Source: Chitinophaga varians
Lineage (GTDB): Bacteria; Bacteroidota; Bacteroidia; Chitinophagales; Chitinophagaceae
NCBI RefSeq assembly: GCF_014529945.1
Contig: NZ_JACVFB010000007.1
Coordinates: 489,129-553,128, forward strand
DNA length: 64,000 nucleotides
Direction: 5' to 3'
Shown here: piece by piece, positions 16,358 through 24,901 of the stretch
Position numbering within the stretch: position 1 is the first letter of the stretch
Layout: every line of letters starts with the position of its first letter
Made by a program: the position numbers and the translations under genes
The notes under the pieces: generated by a model
Told to the model about the DNA's origin: nothing
Seen by the model: only the letters and a program-made list of their open reading frames with translations
Databases searched by the model: none

Positions 16358-18079
16358 TCAGGTCCACGCTGTTTCCACGCCCCTGGCACGGATATAATCC
16401 TGAAACTCCTGCAGCAATGGCGCTTGTTCCCTTACCTGGCGAGGTGTCACGTTTTTACTGCGGGCAAAAGCGATGAGGTTGCCCACCGCCTCGCCAATGC
16501 TCCATTCTGTCGGATGAACACGGTAACAGCCATTGGTGATGTGCGTAGTGCCTATGTTCTTATTGGCGGGCAACAGGTTCTCCATCCGTTGAGGCAACAA
16601 GGCGCCGAGCGGGATCTGATAAGGCAAAGAGCCAAAGTCAACGTAGTTGACGCCAGCACAACTGGGATGCAGGTCTATATGATAATACCCCACTCCTACG
16701 CTGTCGTGGAAAGTTGCCGCGGTCGGTTGCTGTGTCTGACCACTTTTTTGTGCGCGTTGTTCAGCGCCCACATGTTCTTCCAGCACGGTGAACACTGCTT
16801 TAATACGCCGTGCCTCCCGGATATAGGGATATTTGGCCATCCCGTCGGCGGTGCCCATGATGTCTTTACGCAAACGGATGCCGGGCCAGCCCTTACCGCC
16901 GTCAGGGCGGGGCGCTTCGGTTTGCAGCCAGTAGATCAGCGACAGATTGAGTTGTTTGGCCCGCTCCACATGATGATGGAATTGCTCCGGACTGGCGCCG
17001 ATCAGATTGCCCAGCATATAATCATTCTGTGGCCAGTTGACGATGGTCACATCACCGCTGTACATCCCTTCTTCGAAGTTGCCTTTGTTGATAATACGGC
17101 GATAGTTCCACAGGTTCAGCGCATCGCCGGTGGCGATGCCTTCCGGATGGAAACCCAGCAATTTAGGTTTCAGCGTACGCGGATCTGAATAGTGCAGGTC
17201 CAGCTGCCTGCCCGACCAGGCAGGTGTGAGCTTCGGCACATGGTTCCGCCAGAACTCGTACTCTGCGGGCTTTTCGATGACGAAGTTGCCACCAGGCACA
17301 TAGTCCAACGCAAAACAAACGGTGAAAGCCTGGTTGTTTTCCGGATTACCTTTTTCGGGGGCATGCAGTTCCCCCGTTTCCTGCCTGGATTCAGTACCGG
17401 TCACAAACTCGGTGCCGGTCAAGGGCAGCAGGTCCCCCATTTCGGTGGCATCCACAAAATAGCTGCCCTGTAAGACCATCTCCCGATGATGGCGCAGGTC
17501 CTCCGCGGCAAGCGACAATACCTTGTTGCCCGACACGTTCGCACGCACCACTTTGGTATCGATGAGCAACACCAGTTGGCCGTTGCTGATAAAAGGCGTC
17601 AGCATATCCAGCATCACGGCCAAGGCCACTTTAGGCTCATGACAGAGCCTGGACACGGAGCCGTCGCCCGGATTCAGGTGCGTCCGTTGCCGGGCATCGG
17701 CCGTGAGTGGATAGTTGCGGACATAGTATTCACGGATACGGTTTCTCAGTTCACGATAACGGGCAGGCGCTCCATGGGTTTCAATCCACGGGTGTTCGTC
17801 AGGCGGCACGCCCTGCTGGGTAAGCTGTCCGCCTATCCATTCCGTCTCTTCTGTCAGCACCACTGTTTGCTGGTTATGCAGCGCCGCCAGTGCTGCCGAC
17901 ACGCCCCCCAGTCCGCCACCGGCAATTATCACATCGGCGGTAATGGTTTCCGGCTTAGCCTTTCCTTTCCCTTTCGCCCTCGCCTGCTGTTTTTTCTCCT
18001 GCGCCAATCCCAGCGCAGGCTGTGCTATCACAGCGCCACTACTTAGCGCCAGCATCTCTAAAAAGTTCCTCCGTTTCAT
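16358..18079 (-). CDS. Secreted FAD-dependent oxidoreductase
   Basis: A 573-aa protein of the FAD_oxidored (PF12831-like) group often found in Bacteroidota PULs. It starts with a twin-arginine-like signal (MKRRNFLEMLALSSG, then a cleavage region near ALGLAQ), suggesting Tat export of a folded flavoprotein. After a Lys/Gly-rich linker, the dinucleotide-binding motif VIIAGGGLGGVSAALAAL (54-59 GGGLGG) is clear, followed by TEETEWIGGQLTQQG and YFVDATEMGDLLPL. The C-terminus has IGTTHITNGCYRVHPTEWSIGEAVG, typical of the family. The substrate is unknown; oxidation of a sugar is inferred from context. It is the last gene of PUL 2. Confidence 0.87.
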   Translation of the reverse strand: MKRRNFLEMLALSSGAVIAQPALGLAQEKKQQARAKGKGKAKPETITADVIIAGGGLGGVSAALAALHNQQTVVLTEETEWIGGQLTQQGVPPDEHPWIETHGAPARYRELRNRIREYYVRNYPLTADARQRTHLNPGDGSVSRLCHEPKVALAVMLDMLTPFISNGQLVLLIDTKVVRANVSGNKVLSLAAEDLRHHREMVLQGSYFVDATEMGDLLPLTGTEFVTGTESRQETGELHAPEKGNPENNQAFTVCFALDYVPGGNFVIEKPAEYEFWRNHVPKLTPAWSGRQLDLHYSDPRTLKPKLLGFHPEGIATGDALNLWNYRRIINKGNFEEGMYSGDVTIVNWPQNDYMLGNLIGASPEQFHHHVERAKQLNLSLIYWLQTEAPRPDGGKGWPGIRLRKDIMGTADGMAKYPYIREARRIKAVFTVLEEHVGAEQRAQKSGQTQQPTAATFHDSVGVGYYHIDLHPSCAGVNYVDFGSLPYQIPLGALLPQRMENLLPANKNIGTTHITNGCYRVHPTEWSIGEAVGNLIAFARSKNVTPRQVREQAPLLQEFQDYIRARGVETAWT

Positions 18080-18080
18080 T

Positions 18081-18120
18081 ATTTAGCTATTTTATCATTT
18101 ACCCATTTACTGATTTGTAT
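18081..18120. repeat. Tandem octanucleotide repeat, 5 units
   Basis: Five successive 8-nt units each begin with ATTT: ATTTAGCT, ATTTTATC, ATTTACCC, ATTTACTG, ATTTGTAT. The run starts 1 bp upstream of the oxidoreductase start codon and fills much of the 71-bp gap to the SusD stop. The 8-nt period equals that of the arms at 16228-16357. Confidence 0.6.
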
Positions 18121-18150
18121 TGACGGATTTAATCATCATGTCCATCACAG

Positions 18151-19845
18151 TTACCAGCCTTCGTTCTGCGTCAATCCCGGATTGATATCCCTTTCTGCCT
18201 GTGGTACGGGCAACAACATCAGCTTCGGTGTCCAGAAGCGTGTTTCGCGGGTATAGCGCAAGTCCAGCTGGCCGGTGTAATCAGGGATACTGTTCAGGTC
18301 ATGTGCGGCGGTCTTTTTGAAATTGGGTACCGGCGGCATGGCAGCAGGACTTTTAGCGATGCCCACTACCTTGCCCGGCATCACCAGGTCGGCAATACCC
18401 CAGCGACGGATATCCAGCCAGCGGAAGCCTTCCACGGCAAATTCCACGGTACGCTCCCGGCGTATCAGCTTACGCATTTCGTTCTGATCGGCCTCGATGG
18501 CGGCCGGTACCGGCGGTTGCCCCGCACGCTGTCTGACTTTATTGATAGCGGCGGTAACGGTGCCGTCCAGTTGCCCCAATTCTATTTTAGCTTCCGCATA
18601 GGTGAGCAACACTTCCGCATAACGCATCAGGATAAAGCTCACCTTGGCCAGGAACACATTTTCATCGGTCATGGTGTATTTGGTCCACAAATAACCTACA
18701 CCACTTTTAGCCGGACCGAAAGCATTGTCGTAATCGGCATTCCCTTTCACCGACCAGCTGCCATCCGCGTTTTTAAACGCCGTAGATGATTTATAGATAT
18801 CATACACAAACGTGGTGTTGTTCATGGTAAGGGTATCGCCGGGCATTGCCACCGTATATTTCAGGCGCAGGTCCCGGTTTTTGGAGGGCTGTTGCGGATC
18901 ATATAAGGGAGACTCATCGATCCTTTTACCATCGGTACATTCAAACTGGTCCACCAGGCGCTGGTTGGGAAAGCGGCCTGACTGCCCCCCTGCGGCGCGG
19001 GAAGCATTACCCAGCGGCAGATAGGTGATAGACCCCGCCAGCGCATCGGTATACAGGACCTCCAGCATGATCTCATTGCCGGCATTCGGCTTCTGACCAC
19101 TGCGGGTAAACAGGTCCTGGTAACGGGGATTCAGGGAAAGACCCGCTTTGTCGATCACTTGTTTGGCGGCATCGGCAGCAACAGCGTAGTCTTTGTTATA
19201 CAGTGCGGTGCGGGCTTTCAGGCCCAGCGCCATGGATTTGCTGACCCGTCCTCTTACGCTGGGCATCCAGTCGAGCGACTGTGACGCAGCATCCAGCTCG
19301 TCGTAAATAAACTTCACCACCTCCTGTTTAGGCGCGCGTTTCTGATTATAAAATTCGTTGGGCTGTAAGGGTTTGGTGATCAGTGGCGCATCACCAAACA
19401 TAGCGGTGAGATAAAAATAAGCCCACGCACGCAATACACGGGCTTCGGCCTCCATGCGGCCATAGGTAGCCGGGGCCACATTGGGCTTGGCTTTCACCAT
19501 GCCGTCCAACATGGTATTGGCACGCTGAATAGTGGTATAGGCAAACGACCAGATGGCCGCCGGATGACTATTGTACGTATCAAAAGTACCTTCTCCCAAT
19601 TCGTTGGCACGCAGAATGGCGAGGTCTGTCCAGCCATCGCTGCCCGACTGGTAGGGTACCAGCCCGAACTCCCATTTGATAGAACCATACACGGCTGTCA
19701 GGGATACATTGATCTCATTTTCGTTGTTCAGAAAAGTACCGGTGGCCGGTGCGCTGAGTGGCGCCCTGTCCAGGAATTTATTACATCCTGACATGCCCGC
19801 CAGGAAAAAGGTGCAACCGATGATGCTATAAAAAAGTTTTCTCAT
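18151..19845 (-). CDS. SusD/RagB-like lipoprotein (PUL 2)
   Basis: A 564-aa outer-membrane lipoprotein with lipidated Cys21 (LAGMSGC). The SusD fold is shown by EAEARVLRAWAYFYLTAMFGDAPLITKPL, KVSFILMRYAEVLLTYAEAK, the QRAGQPP loop, MRKLIRRERTVEFAVEGFRWLDIRRWG, and the ending LLPVPQAERDINPGLTQNEGW. It follows its SusC by 3 bp, indicating translational coupling. It should form the lid of that receptor. Confidence 0.95.
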   Translation of the reverse strand: MRKLFYSIIGCTFFLAGMSGCNKFLDRAPLSAPATGTFLNNENEINVSLTAVYGSIKWEFGLVPYQSGSDGWTDLAILRANELGEGTFDTYNSHPAAIWSFAYTTIQRANTMLDGMVKAKPNVAPATYGRMEAEARVLRAWAYFYLTAMFGDAPLITKPLQPNEFYNQKRAPKQEVVKFIYDELDAASQSLDWMPSVRGRVSKSMALGLKARTALYNKDYAVAADAAKQVIDKAGLSLNPRYQDLFTRSGQKPNAGNEIMLEVLYTDALAGSITYLPLGNASRAAGGQSGRFPNQRLVDQFECTDGKRIDESPLYDPQQPSKNRDLRLKYTVAMPGDTLTMNNTTFVYDIYKSSTAFKNADGSWSVKGNADYDNAFGPAKSGVGYLWTKYTMTDENVFLAKVSFILMRYAEVLLTYAEAKIELGQLDGTVTAAINKVRQRAGQPPVPAAIEADQNEMRKLIRRERTVEFAVEGFRWLDIRRWGIADLVMPGKVVGIAKSPAAMPPVPNFKKTAAHDLNSIPDYTGQLDLRYTRETRFWTPKLMLLPVPQAERDINPGLTQNEGW

Positions 19846-19848
19846 GGC

Positions 19849-22800
19849 TTAGAAATTTGCGTTAAGACCGATAGTGAACGTTCTCATGATCGGATAAAAT
19901 TCTCCTGCTGTATTCGTTTGTTCCACATCAAAACCGGGGAAGAATTTATCCCAGGTCAGCAGGTTCTGACCACTGGCGTAGATCCTTACGGAGCGCAGTT
20001 TCGCTTTGCTGGTCACCGTTTTAGGCAACGTATAGCCGAGCACTACGTTCTTCAGTCGCAGGTAAGCGCCGGAACGCATCCAGAAAGAAGAAGTAACATA
20101 GTTGTTGGCGATACTGTTGGGCGTCAGCCTTGGATAGGCAGCGTCCGTGTTATCCGGTGACCATGCGTCTGTCTGGTGTTCGAAGATGGTGCCCTGGAAA
20201 TTGGCGGAATAAAAAGGCTGCGCACCAGTGCCGGACATGTAGTTGTTCCGTTTGCCTACGCCCTGAAAAAAGATGTTCAGGTCAAATCCTTTGTACTGGC
20301 CGTTGAGCGACAGGCTGTATTCATAACGCGGAAACGAGTTGCCCAATACTACACGGTCGTAGGCGTTGATTTTACCATCCGGTTTACCATCAGGGCCGCT
20401 CACATCGGCATAACGGATATCTCCCGGTTTGGTGTTCGCAAAATGGAATGGAGCTTTGTCGATTTCATCCTGTGACTGGAAGAAACCCTGCGCCTGATAA
20501 CCATAATAGGAATTCAGCGGATTGCCTTCACGCATGATGAGGGCGCCATTGATATATTCTTTACCGCCCAGACTCACTACTTCATTTTTTACATCAGACA
20601 CATTGGCCTGTACGGAATAGGTAAATTCCCCTGCGCGGTCTTTCCAGCCGATACCCAGTTCCCAGCCGGTATTGCGCATAGAGCCGATATTCACGAAAGG
20701 CGCGCCCAGCCCAACGTAGGTAGGTACGCCATCGAGTTGCAACATATCCGTGATGTTACGTTTAAAGTAATCGGCTGTTACAGTCAGATGATCATGGAGC
20801 GCGGTGAAGTCGATACCGGCGTCCAGTATTTTGGAAGTCTCCCAGCGGATAAAGGGGTTGGCGGCGGTGGTCAGGCCATATCCTCCGTTCACCACATTGT
20901 TGAAGTAATAGTCGAAAGAGCCGCCGGTGCTATACATGGCGTAGGTAGGATAATAATTCGCCACGCCGTTCACCACGAGGTCCTGGTTACCGAGCGAACC
21001 ATAAGAACCCCTGATCTTGGCGCTGTTGATCACGTGGCTGATGGATTTCCAGAAGTTCTCTTCAGAGATACGCCAGCCGGCAGATACGGAGGGGAACAGT
21101 TTCCACCAGTTTTCTTTGCGGAAGCGGGACGATGCATCGAAGCGGCCGTTGAGCTCCAGCAGGTATTTCTCTTTGTAGTTGTAGTTAATTCTGGAATAGG
21201 CAGATGCCATTGCATATTCACTCTGCGCACCTGACATGGTTTGTCCCAATGGATCTGCCGCATCCAGATATGGCAGTGAAGGAGAGATAAGGTTTTGACG
21301 TTGTGTATTCACGTAGCTGGTTTTAAACAGCTCGGTGGTGAAGCCGCCTAAGACGGTGAAGCCGTGTTGCCCCATGTTCCAGTTGTAGCTTGCCTGAGAG
21401 CGGAACACGTTGCGGGTGGTTTGTGCATTGTTGTCGATCAGGGAATTGTTGGCCGGCCAGTTGCGGGCAAACAGCAATTTATTGTTGGCGATATCGGGTG
21501 TATAAATTTTGTACTGATTGGTCAGCTGCCGCGCGTGCCCGTTGGCAGTGTTGGAGCTATAGCTGGCCAACAGTTCCATGCCTTTGATGGGTTTGTAGGT
21601 CAGCGTACCGGTAAGGATACGTGAATCGGTGACACGTTTGTCCCAGCCTCCGTCTTTCGCTTGTGCGGCAGGGTTCATGTTGGACCATCCTTCGCCCCAT
21701 TCGCCGGTGTTGAATTGTCCGGGCGCAATGGCCGGCAGGCCTATCATGGCGCGGATGATGCCTTGTGGTGATGACTGGCCGGGCCAGTTGCGTTCTGTTC
21801 TGTTCACCACCACATCTGCAGCAGCAGAGAGTTTGCTGGTGATGGCGATGTCTGTATTAAAGCGCAGATCGAGGCGTTTGAAATTGGTATTGGCGGTCAG
21901 GCCGTTCTGGTCCAGGTATCCGCCGGAGCCGAACACTTTGATTTTTTCGCTGCCGGCAGACAGGCTCAGGTTGTGGTTGTGCATGATGCCGTTGTTCACC
22001 AGTATCAGGTCTTTCCAGTCGGTATTGAAGCGGGCGAAATTATCCGGCCCCAGTTTTTCATAGTCCGCGATCTGTTGTGTGAAAGCGGGTGGCAGCCCGG
22101 CGTTCACCTGGGCGATGTCCCACAGTTTCATATGGTCCAGCCCATTTACTTTTTTAGGCAGATGGGTCGGTGATTGTTTGGCCACATAGCCGTTATAACT
22201 TAAGCTCACGCCGTTGATACCGCGTTTGGTGGTGATGAGGATAACGCCGTTGGCCGCGCGGGAACCGTAGATGGCCGCTGCTGCCGCGTCTTTGAGCACG
22301 GAGATGCTGGCGATGTTATTAGGGTCGATGGCATCGAGGCTCATTTCGATGTTGTCGATCAGCACCAGCGGGTTCTGGCCCGCGTTGATGGAGCCGATGC
22401 CGCGGATGCGGATGGTGCCGCCATCGCCGCCGGGCACGCCGGACTGCTGGGTGACGGTCACCCCGGGGGCCGCGCCCTGTAAAGCCAGAGAGGCCGAGGC
22501 CACCGAGCGGGTGTTCATCGTTTTACCGTCGATGACGGAAACAGCGCCGGTGAGGTTCACTTTTTTCTGGGTACCATAACCTACTACCACTACTTCCCCC
22601 ATTTGTTTGTTGGCCGGTTCCAGGTAGATGTTGACCGCCCGCTGGCTGTTGGCTTCCCATTCCTGTGTCTTATACCCTACGAAAGAAAAAACGAGTGTAG
22701 CCGTTTCCGTTGTACCGGCAAACTGGAAGTCACCGTTGGCGTTGGTAGTACCTCCTTTGGTGGTGCCTTTCATGACCACGTTCACACCGATGAGCGGCGT

Positions 22801-22929
22801 ACCGTCTTTATCTTTCACGCTGCCTTTGAACAGATAGCTTTTCTGCCCGAAGGCGTACGGCTGTTGCAGGATGACGAGGAGCAGGAGCAGGAAGCTGCTC
22901 AGTCGCCAGTGACGGGTAAATTTTCCCAT
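19849..22929 (-). CDS. SusC/RagA TonB-dependent receptor without STN (PUL 2)
   Basis: A 1026-aa outer-membrane transporter. The signal peptide (WRLSSFLLLLLVILQQPYAFGQ) leads directly into the carboxypeptidase-like domain (GSVKDKDGTPLIGVNVVMKG), then the TonB-dependent plug (VVVGYGTQKKVNLTGAVSVI... VLKDAAAAAIYGSRAANGVI) and the barrel, ending MRTFTIGLNANF. The roughly 80-residue STN domain present in the other three receptors here is missing, and no sigma/FecR pair accompanies it, so this PUL must be controlled by another type of regulator not in the window. Confidence 0.95.
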   Translation of the reverse strand: MGKFTRHWRLSSFLLLLLVILQQPYAFGQKSYLFKGSVKDKDGTPLIGVNVVMKGTTKGGTTNANGDFQFAGTTETATLVFSFVGYKTQEWEANSQRAVNIYLEPANKQMGEVVVVGYGTQKKVNLTGAVSVIDGKTMNTRSVASASLALQGAAPGVTVTQQSGVPGGDGGTIRIRGIGSINAGQNPLVLIDNIEMSLDAIDPNNIASISVLKDAAAAAIYGSRAANGVILITTKRGINGVSLSYNGYVAKQSPTHLPKKVNGLDHMKLWDIAQVNAGLPPAFTQQIADYEKLGPDNFARFNTDWKDLILVNNGIMHNHNLSLSAGSEKIKVFGSGGYLDQNGLTANTNFKRLDLRFNTDIAITSKLSAAADVVVNRTERNWPGQSSPQGIIRAMIGLPAIAPGQFNTGEWGEGWSNMNPAAQAKDGGWDKRVTDSRILTGTLTYKPIKGMELLASYSSNTANGHARQLTNQYKIYTPDIANNKLLFARNWPANNSLIDNNAQTTRNVFRSQASYNWNMGQHGFTVLGGFTTELFKTSYVNTQRQNLISPSLPYLDAADPLGQTMSGAQSEYAMASAYSRINYNYKEKYLLELNGRFDASSRFRKENWWKLFPSVSAGWRISEENFWKSISHVINSAKIRGSYGSLGNQDLVVNGVANYYPTYAMYSTGGSFDYYFNNVVNGGYGLTTAANPFIRWETSKILDAGIDFTALHDHLTVTADYFKRNITDMLQLDGVPTYVGLGAPFVNIGSMRNTGWELGIGWKDRAGEFTYSVQANVSDVKNEVVSLGGKEYINGALIMREGNPLNSYYGYQAQGFFQSQDEIDKAPFHFANTKPGDIRYADVSGPDGKPDGKINAYDRVVLGNSFPRYEYSLSLNGQYKGFDLNIFFQGVGKRNNYMSGTGAQPFYSANFQGTIFEHQTDAWSPDNTDAAYPRLTPNSIANNYVTSSFWMRSGAYLRLKNVVLGYTLPKTVTSKAKLRSVRIYASGQNLLTWDKFFPGFDVEQTNTAGEFYPIMRTFTIGLNANF

Positions 22930-23419
22930 ACAAAACGAATTTTGATTGATAAAAAGCTTGATTTAATGAATGGTTGACATAGCCGGCCCACATGCAGCCG
23001 GTGACGGTGATTACAGGTGTTAGTGATCGTTTAGTGTTCGCGCATATTGTTGATAGCTGTTGTTATGGTGATGGCCGGCATACGCAGTAAGGCATCGCCG
23101 CCAGCCGCTGTTGACCGGTAGTGTTAGTTTCATCAGAACGTGTATAGAATTTTGGTTGCGTTTATAAAATACAGGGCCGCAAAATGCCTACTTTATAATA
23201 AATGCCATGGCGAGAACTAAAATAGTAATTCTTTTAATTAATTACTGCATAATTAATTAATTTTTTTAAAAACAATATCAAAACGTATACTGGAAGGGGT
23301 TTTAAATTTATCGAGTAAATACAAAAGGATATAAAAAAGTATAGGAAGACAGGTGGATACCGCCAGCCACCCTGGCAAACAAAACACACGGACGTGCTTA
23401 GATCTTTTCCTAAAACACC
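22930..23419. other. Intergenic region upstream of PUL 2
   Basis: A 490-bp stretch without a credible gene lies between the SusC start and the SGNH hydrolase stop. Its left half is GC-balanced and featureless. The part from about 23200 to 23340 is very AT-rich, contains a perfect palindrome and probably holds the promoter of the PUL 2 operon. No regulator gene or RNA gene was recognised. Confidence 0.5.
23234..23260. promoter_or_regulatory. AT-rich palindrome, possible operator of PUL 2
   Basis: TTAATTAATTA-CTGCA-TAATTAATTAA is a perfect 11-bp inverted repeat with a 5-nt spacer, about 305 bp upstream of the SusC start codon in an otherwise empty AT-rich region. Dimeric regulator binding is a plausible but unproven role. 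Confidence 0.4.
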
Positions 23420-24130
23420 CTACTCGTGGTTCAGCAACCGCTTTAAGGCCGCGGGGTAAGTATCTCCGCTGTCGGTGCCCGCGCCGTCCATAAACGCGCC
23501 GTAGGTAATACTATCACCGAAACAGAGCACACGGTGATGCCGGCGCAGCAAGCGATGCGCCTTCAGAAAAGTATACAATTGCGCAGCCATAAACCGGTAA
23601 CCGGCGGCCGTGGGATGGACGCCATCTTCCCGGCCCATATTGGCCGCATTGACAATCATGGAAGCGGCCGTTCTGCCCGGTTCACCACGACTGACAAAAA
23701 TTTTATGCAGATCGAGGCAGTACACCCGCTCAGCAGCAGCGATTTCCTGCACCAGGGCGCAGGCACTGTCTATTCTGCGATTAGGGTCCGCATCATACCG
23801 TCCACGCTGGTGGCGCTGAAAGAGATATCCGGTATCTACCGGCAGGGAAGTCATCAGCACCACCGTGGCGCCGCTTTCCCGGATACGCTGCACCAACTGC
23901 CGGTATTGCAACGCATATTGTGCATACGGCACCAGTTTCTGAGAATTGACCATATCATTGGTGCCGGCCATCAGCACCACCAGCTCCGGCTTCAGGGCCA
24001 CGACATCTTTCTCCACCCTCGTTAGCAGATCGGAAGTGCTGTTACCACCAATTCCTTTGTTGATCACGGTATACGGACGTGACGTACAGGCTATACAAGC
24101 CATCAGACAGCATAAAAGCCAATAACGCAT
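23420..24130 (-). CDS. SGNH/GDSL hydrolase lipoprotein, circularly permuted
   Basis: A 236-aa lipoprotein (MRYWLLCCLMACIAC, Cys15). All SGNH blocks are present but in an unusual order. Directly after the signal comes the region that normally follows block I: INKGIGGNSTSD (block II Gly), LMAGTNDM (block III Asn58) and REDGVHPTAAGY (block V, Asp169 and His172). The nucleophile block comes last: VLCFGDSITYG with Ser207, then YPAALKRLLNHE. Moving the last 40 residues to the front restores the canonical order, so the gene encodes a circular permutation. The family contains esterases and acetylesterases acting on sugars; the substrate is unknown. It stands apart, between PUL 2 and PUL 3. Confidence 0.85.
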   Translation of the reverse strand: MRYWLLCCLMACIACTSRPYTVINKGIGGNSTSDLLTRVEKDVVALKPELVVLMAGTNDMVNSQKLVPYAQYALQYRQLVQRIRESGATVVLMTSLPVDTGYLFQRHQRGRYDADPNRRIDSACALVQEIAAAERVYCLDLHKIFVSRGEPGRTAASMIVNAANMGREDGVHPTAAGYRFMAAQLYTFLKAHRLLRRHHRVLCFGDSITYGAFMDGAGTDSGDTYPAALKRLLNHE

Positions 24131-24132
24131 TT

Positions 24133-24228
24133 CAATTACGAATTACCAATTACGAATTACGAATTTGGACAGGACCGGATAAAGATATAGCTCCACATTC
24201 GTAATTGGTAATTCGTAATTCGTAATTG
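24133..24228. repeat. Heptad-unit inverted repeat
   Basis: Two 32-bp arms (24133-24164 and 24197-24228), complementary except at two positions, are made of the heptad AATTACG or AATTACC repeated four times. The 32-bp spacer has no obvious structure. It lies between the divergent SGNH hydrolase and sigma-factor genes, beginning 2 bp from the hydrolase start codon. Confidence 0.75.
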
Positions 24229-24269
24229 ATTTGGTATTTTTATGGTTCAATTATTCAGCGGCTATAGGG

Positions 24270-24896
24270 ATGAGTGATCAGCATAACAATTACACAGAGG
24301 GTGCATTTATACAGCAACTGGCGGCAGGAGACCAACAGGTATTCCGGCAGTTGTTTGACTGGCATTATAAAGCCCTGTGTTATTTTGCCGGTTCCATCAT
24401 CTCCCATACCCACGCGGCGGAAGACCTGGTACAGGAAGCTTTTTCCAAACTCTGGGACAAGCGGGGCGATTTTCAAAGCACCGCCAGTATCAAAGCATTT
24501 CTGTTTATCTCCACCCGTAATGCCTGCCTGAATTACCTGAAGCAACAAAACCGGCTGTCCGAACGGGAACAGGAATTCCTGTACCATCAGGATGAACAAA
24601 CGGCTCCCCTGCCGGCCGGCTTCGATCCGCTGCTGGCAGAAACAGAGCTGCTGCAACACCTGTACGCCGCCATTGAACAACTACCCACGCAATGCAAGCG
24701 GGTATTTAAAATGGGGTACCTGGAAGGTCGCAAAAACGAAGAGATCGCCACCGCGCTCAATATCTCCTACAATACGGTACGGACCCAGAAACTGCGTGCT
24801 ATTAAGCTATTACGCAGCAGCGTGCTGAAAAAACAAGTGCTGCCTTTGTTGCCGCTTTATCTCACGCTGTTGCGATACTATGACTATAACGGATAA
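24270..24896 (+). CDS. ECF RNA polymerase sigma factor (PUL 3)
   Basis: A 208-aa ECF sigma factor. ATG 24270 (MSDQHNNYTEGAFI) was chosen over the TTG at 24231, which lies too close to the repeat. Region 2 is VFRQLFDWHYKALCYF, then AAEDLVQEAFSKLW and IKAFLFISTRNACLNYLKQ; region 4 is QLPTQCKRVFKMGYLEGR, then NEEIATALNISYNTVRTQK. It is the first gene of PUL 3, but its likely FecR partner is separated from it by a 508-codon gene of unknown function beginning 5 bp downstream. Confidence 0.93.
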   Translation: MSDQHNNYTEGAFIQQLAAGDQQVFRQLFDWHYKALCYFAGSIISHTHAAEDLVQEAFSKLWDKRGDFQSTASIKAFLFISTRNACLNYLKQQNRLSEREQEFLYHQDEQTAPLPAGFDPLLAETELLQHLYAAIEQLPTQCKRVFKMGYLEGRKNEEIATALNISYNTVRTQKLRAIKLLRSSVLKKQVLPLLPLYLTLLRYYDYNG

Positions 24897-24901
24897 AACC
24901 T

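Noticed and set aside
18081..18120. CRISPR array
   Set aside because: The tandem units are only 8 nt with no spacers. No array with repeats of 25-40 nt and no cas gene was seen in the window.
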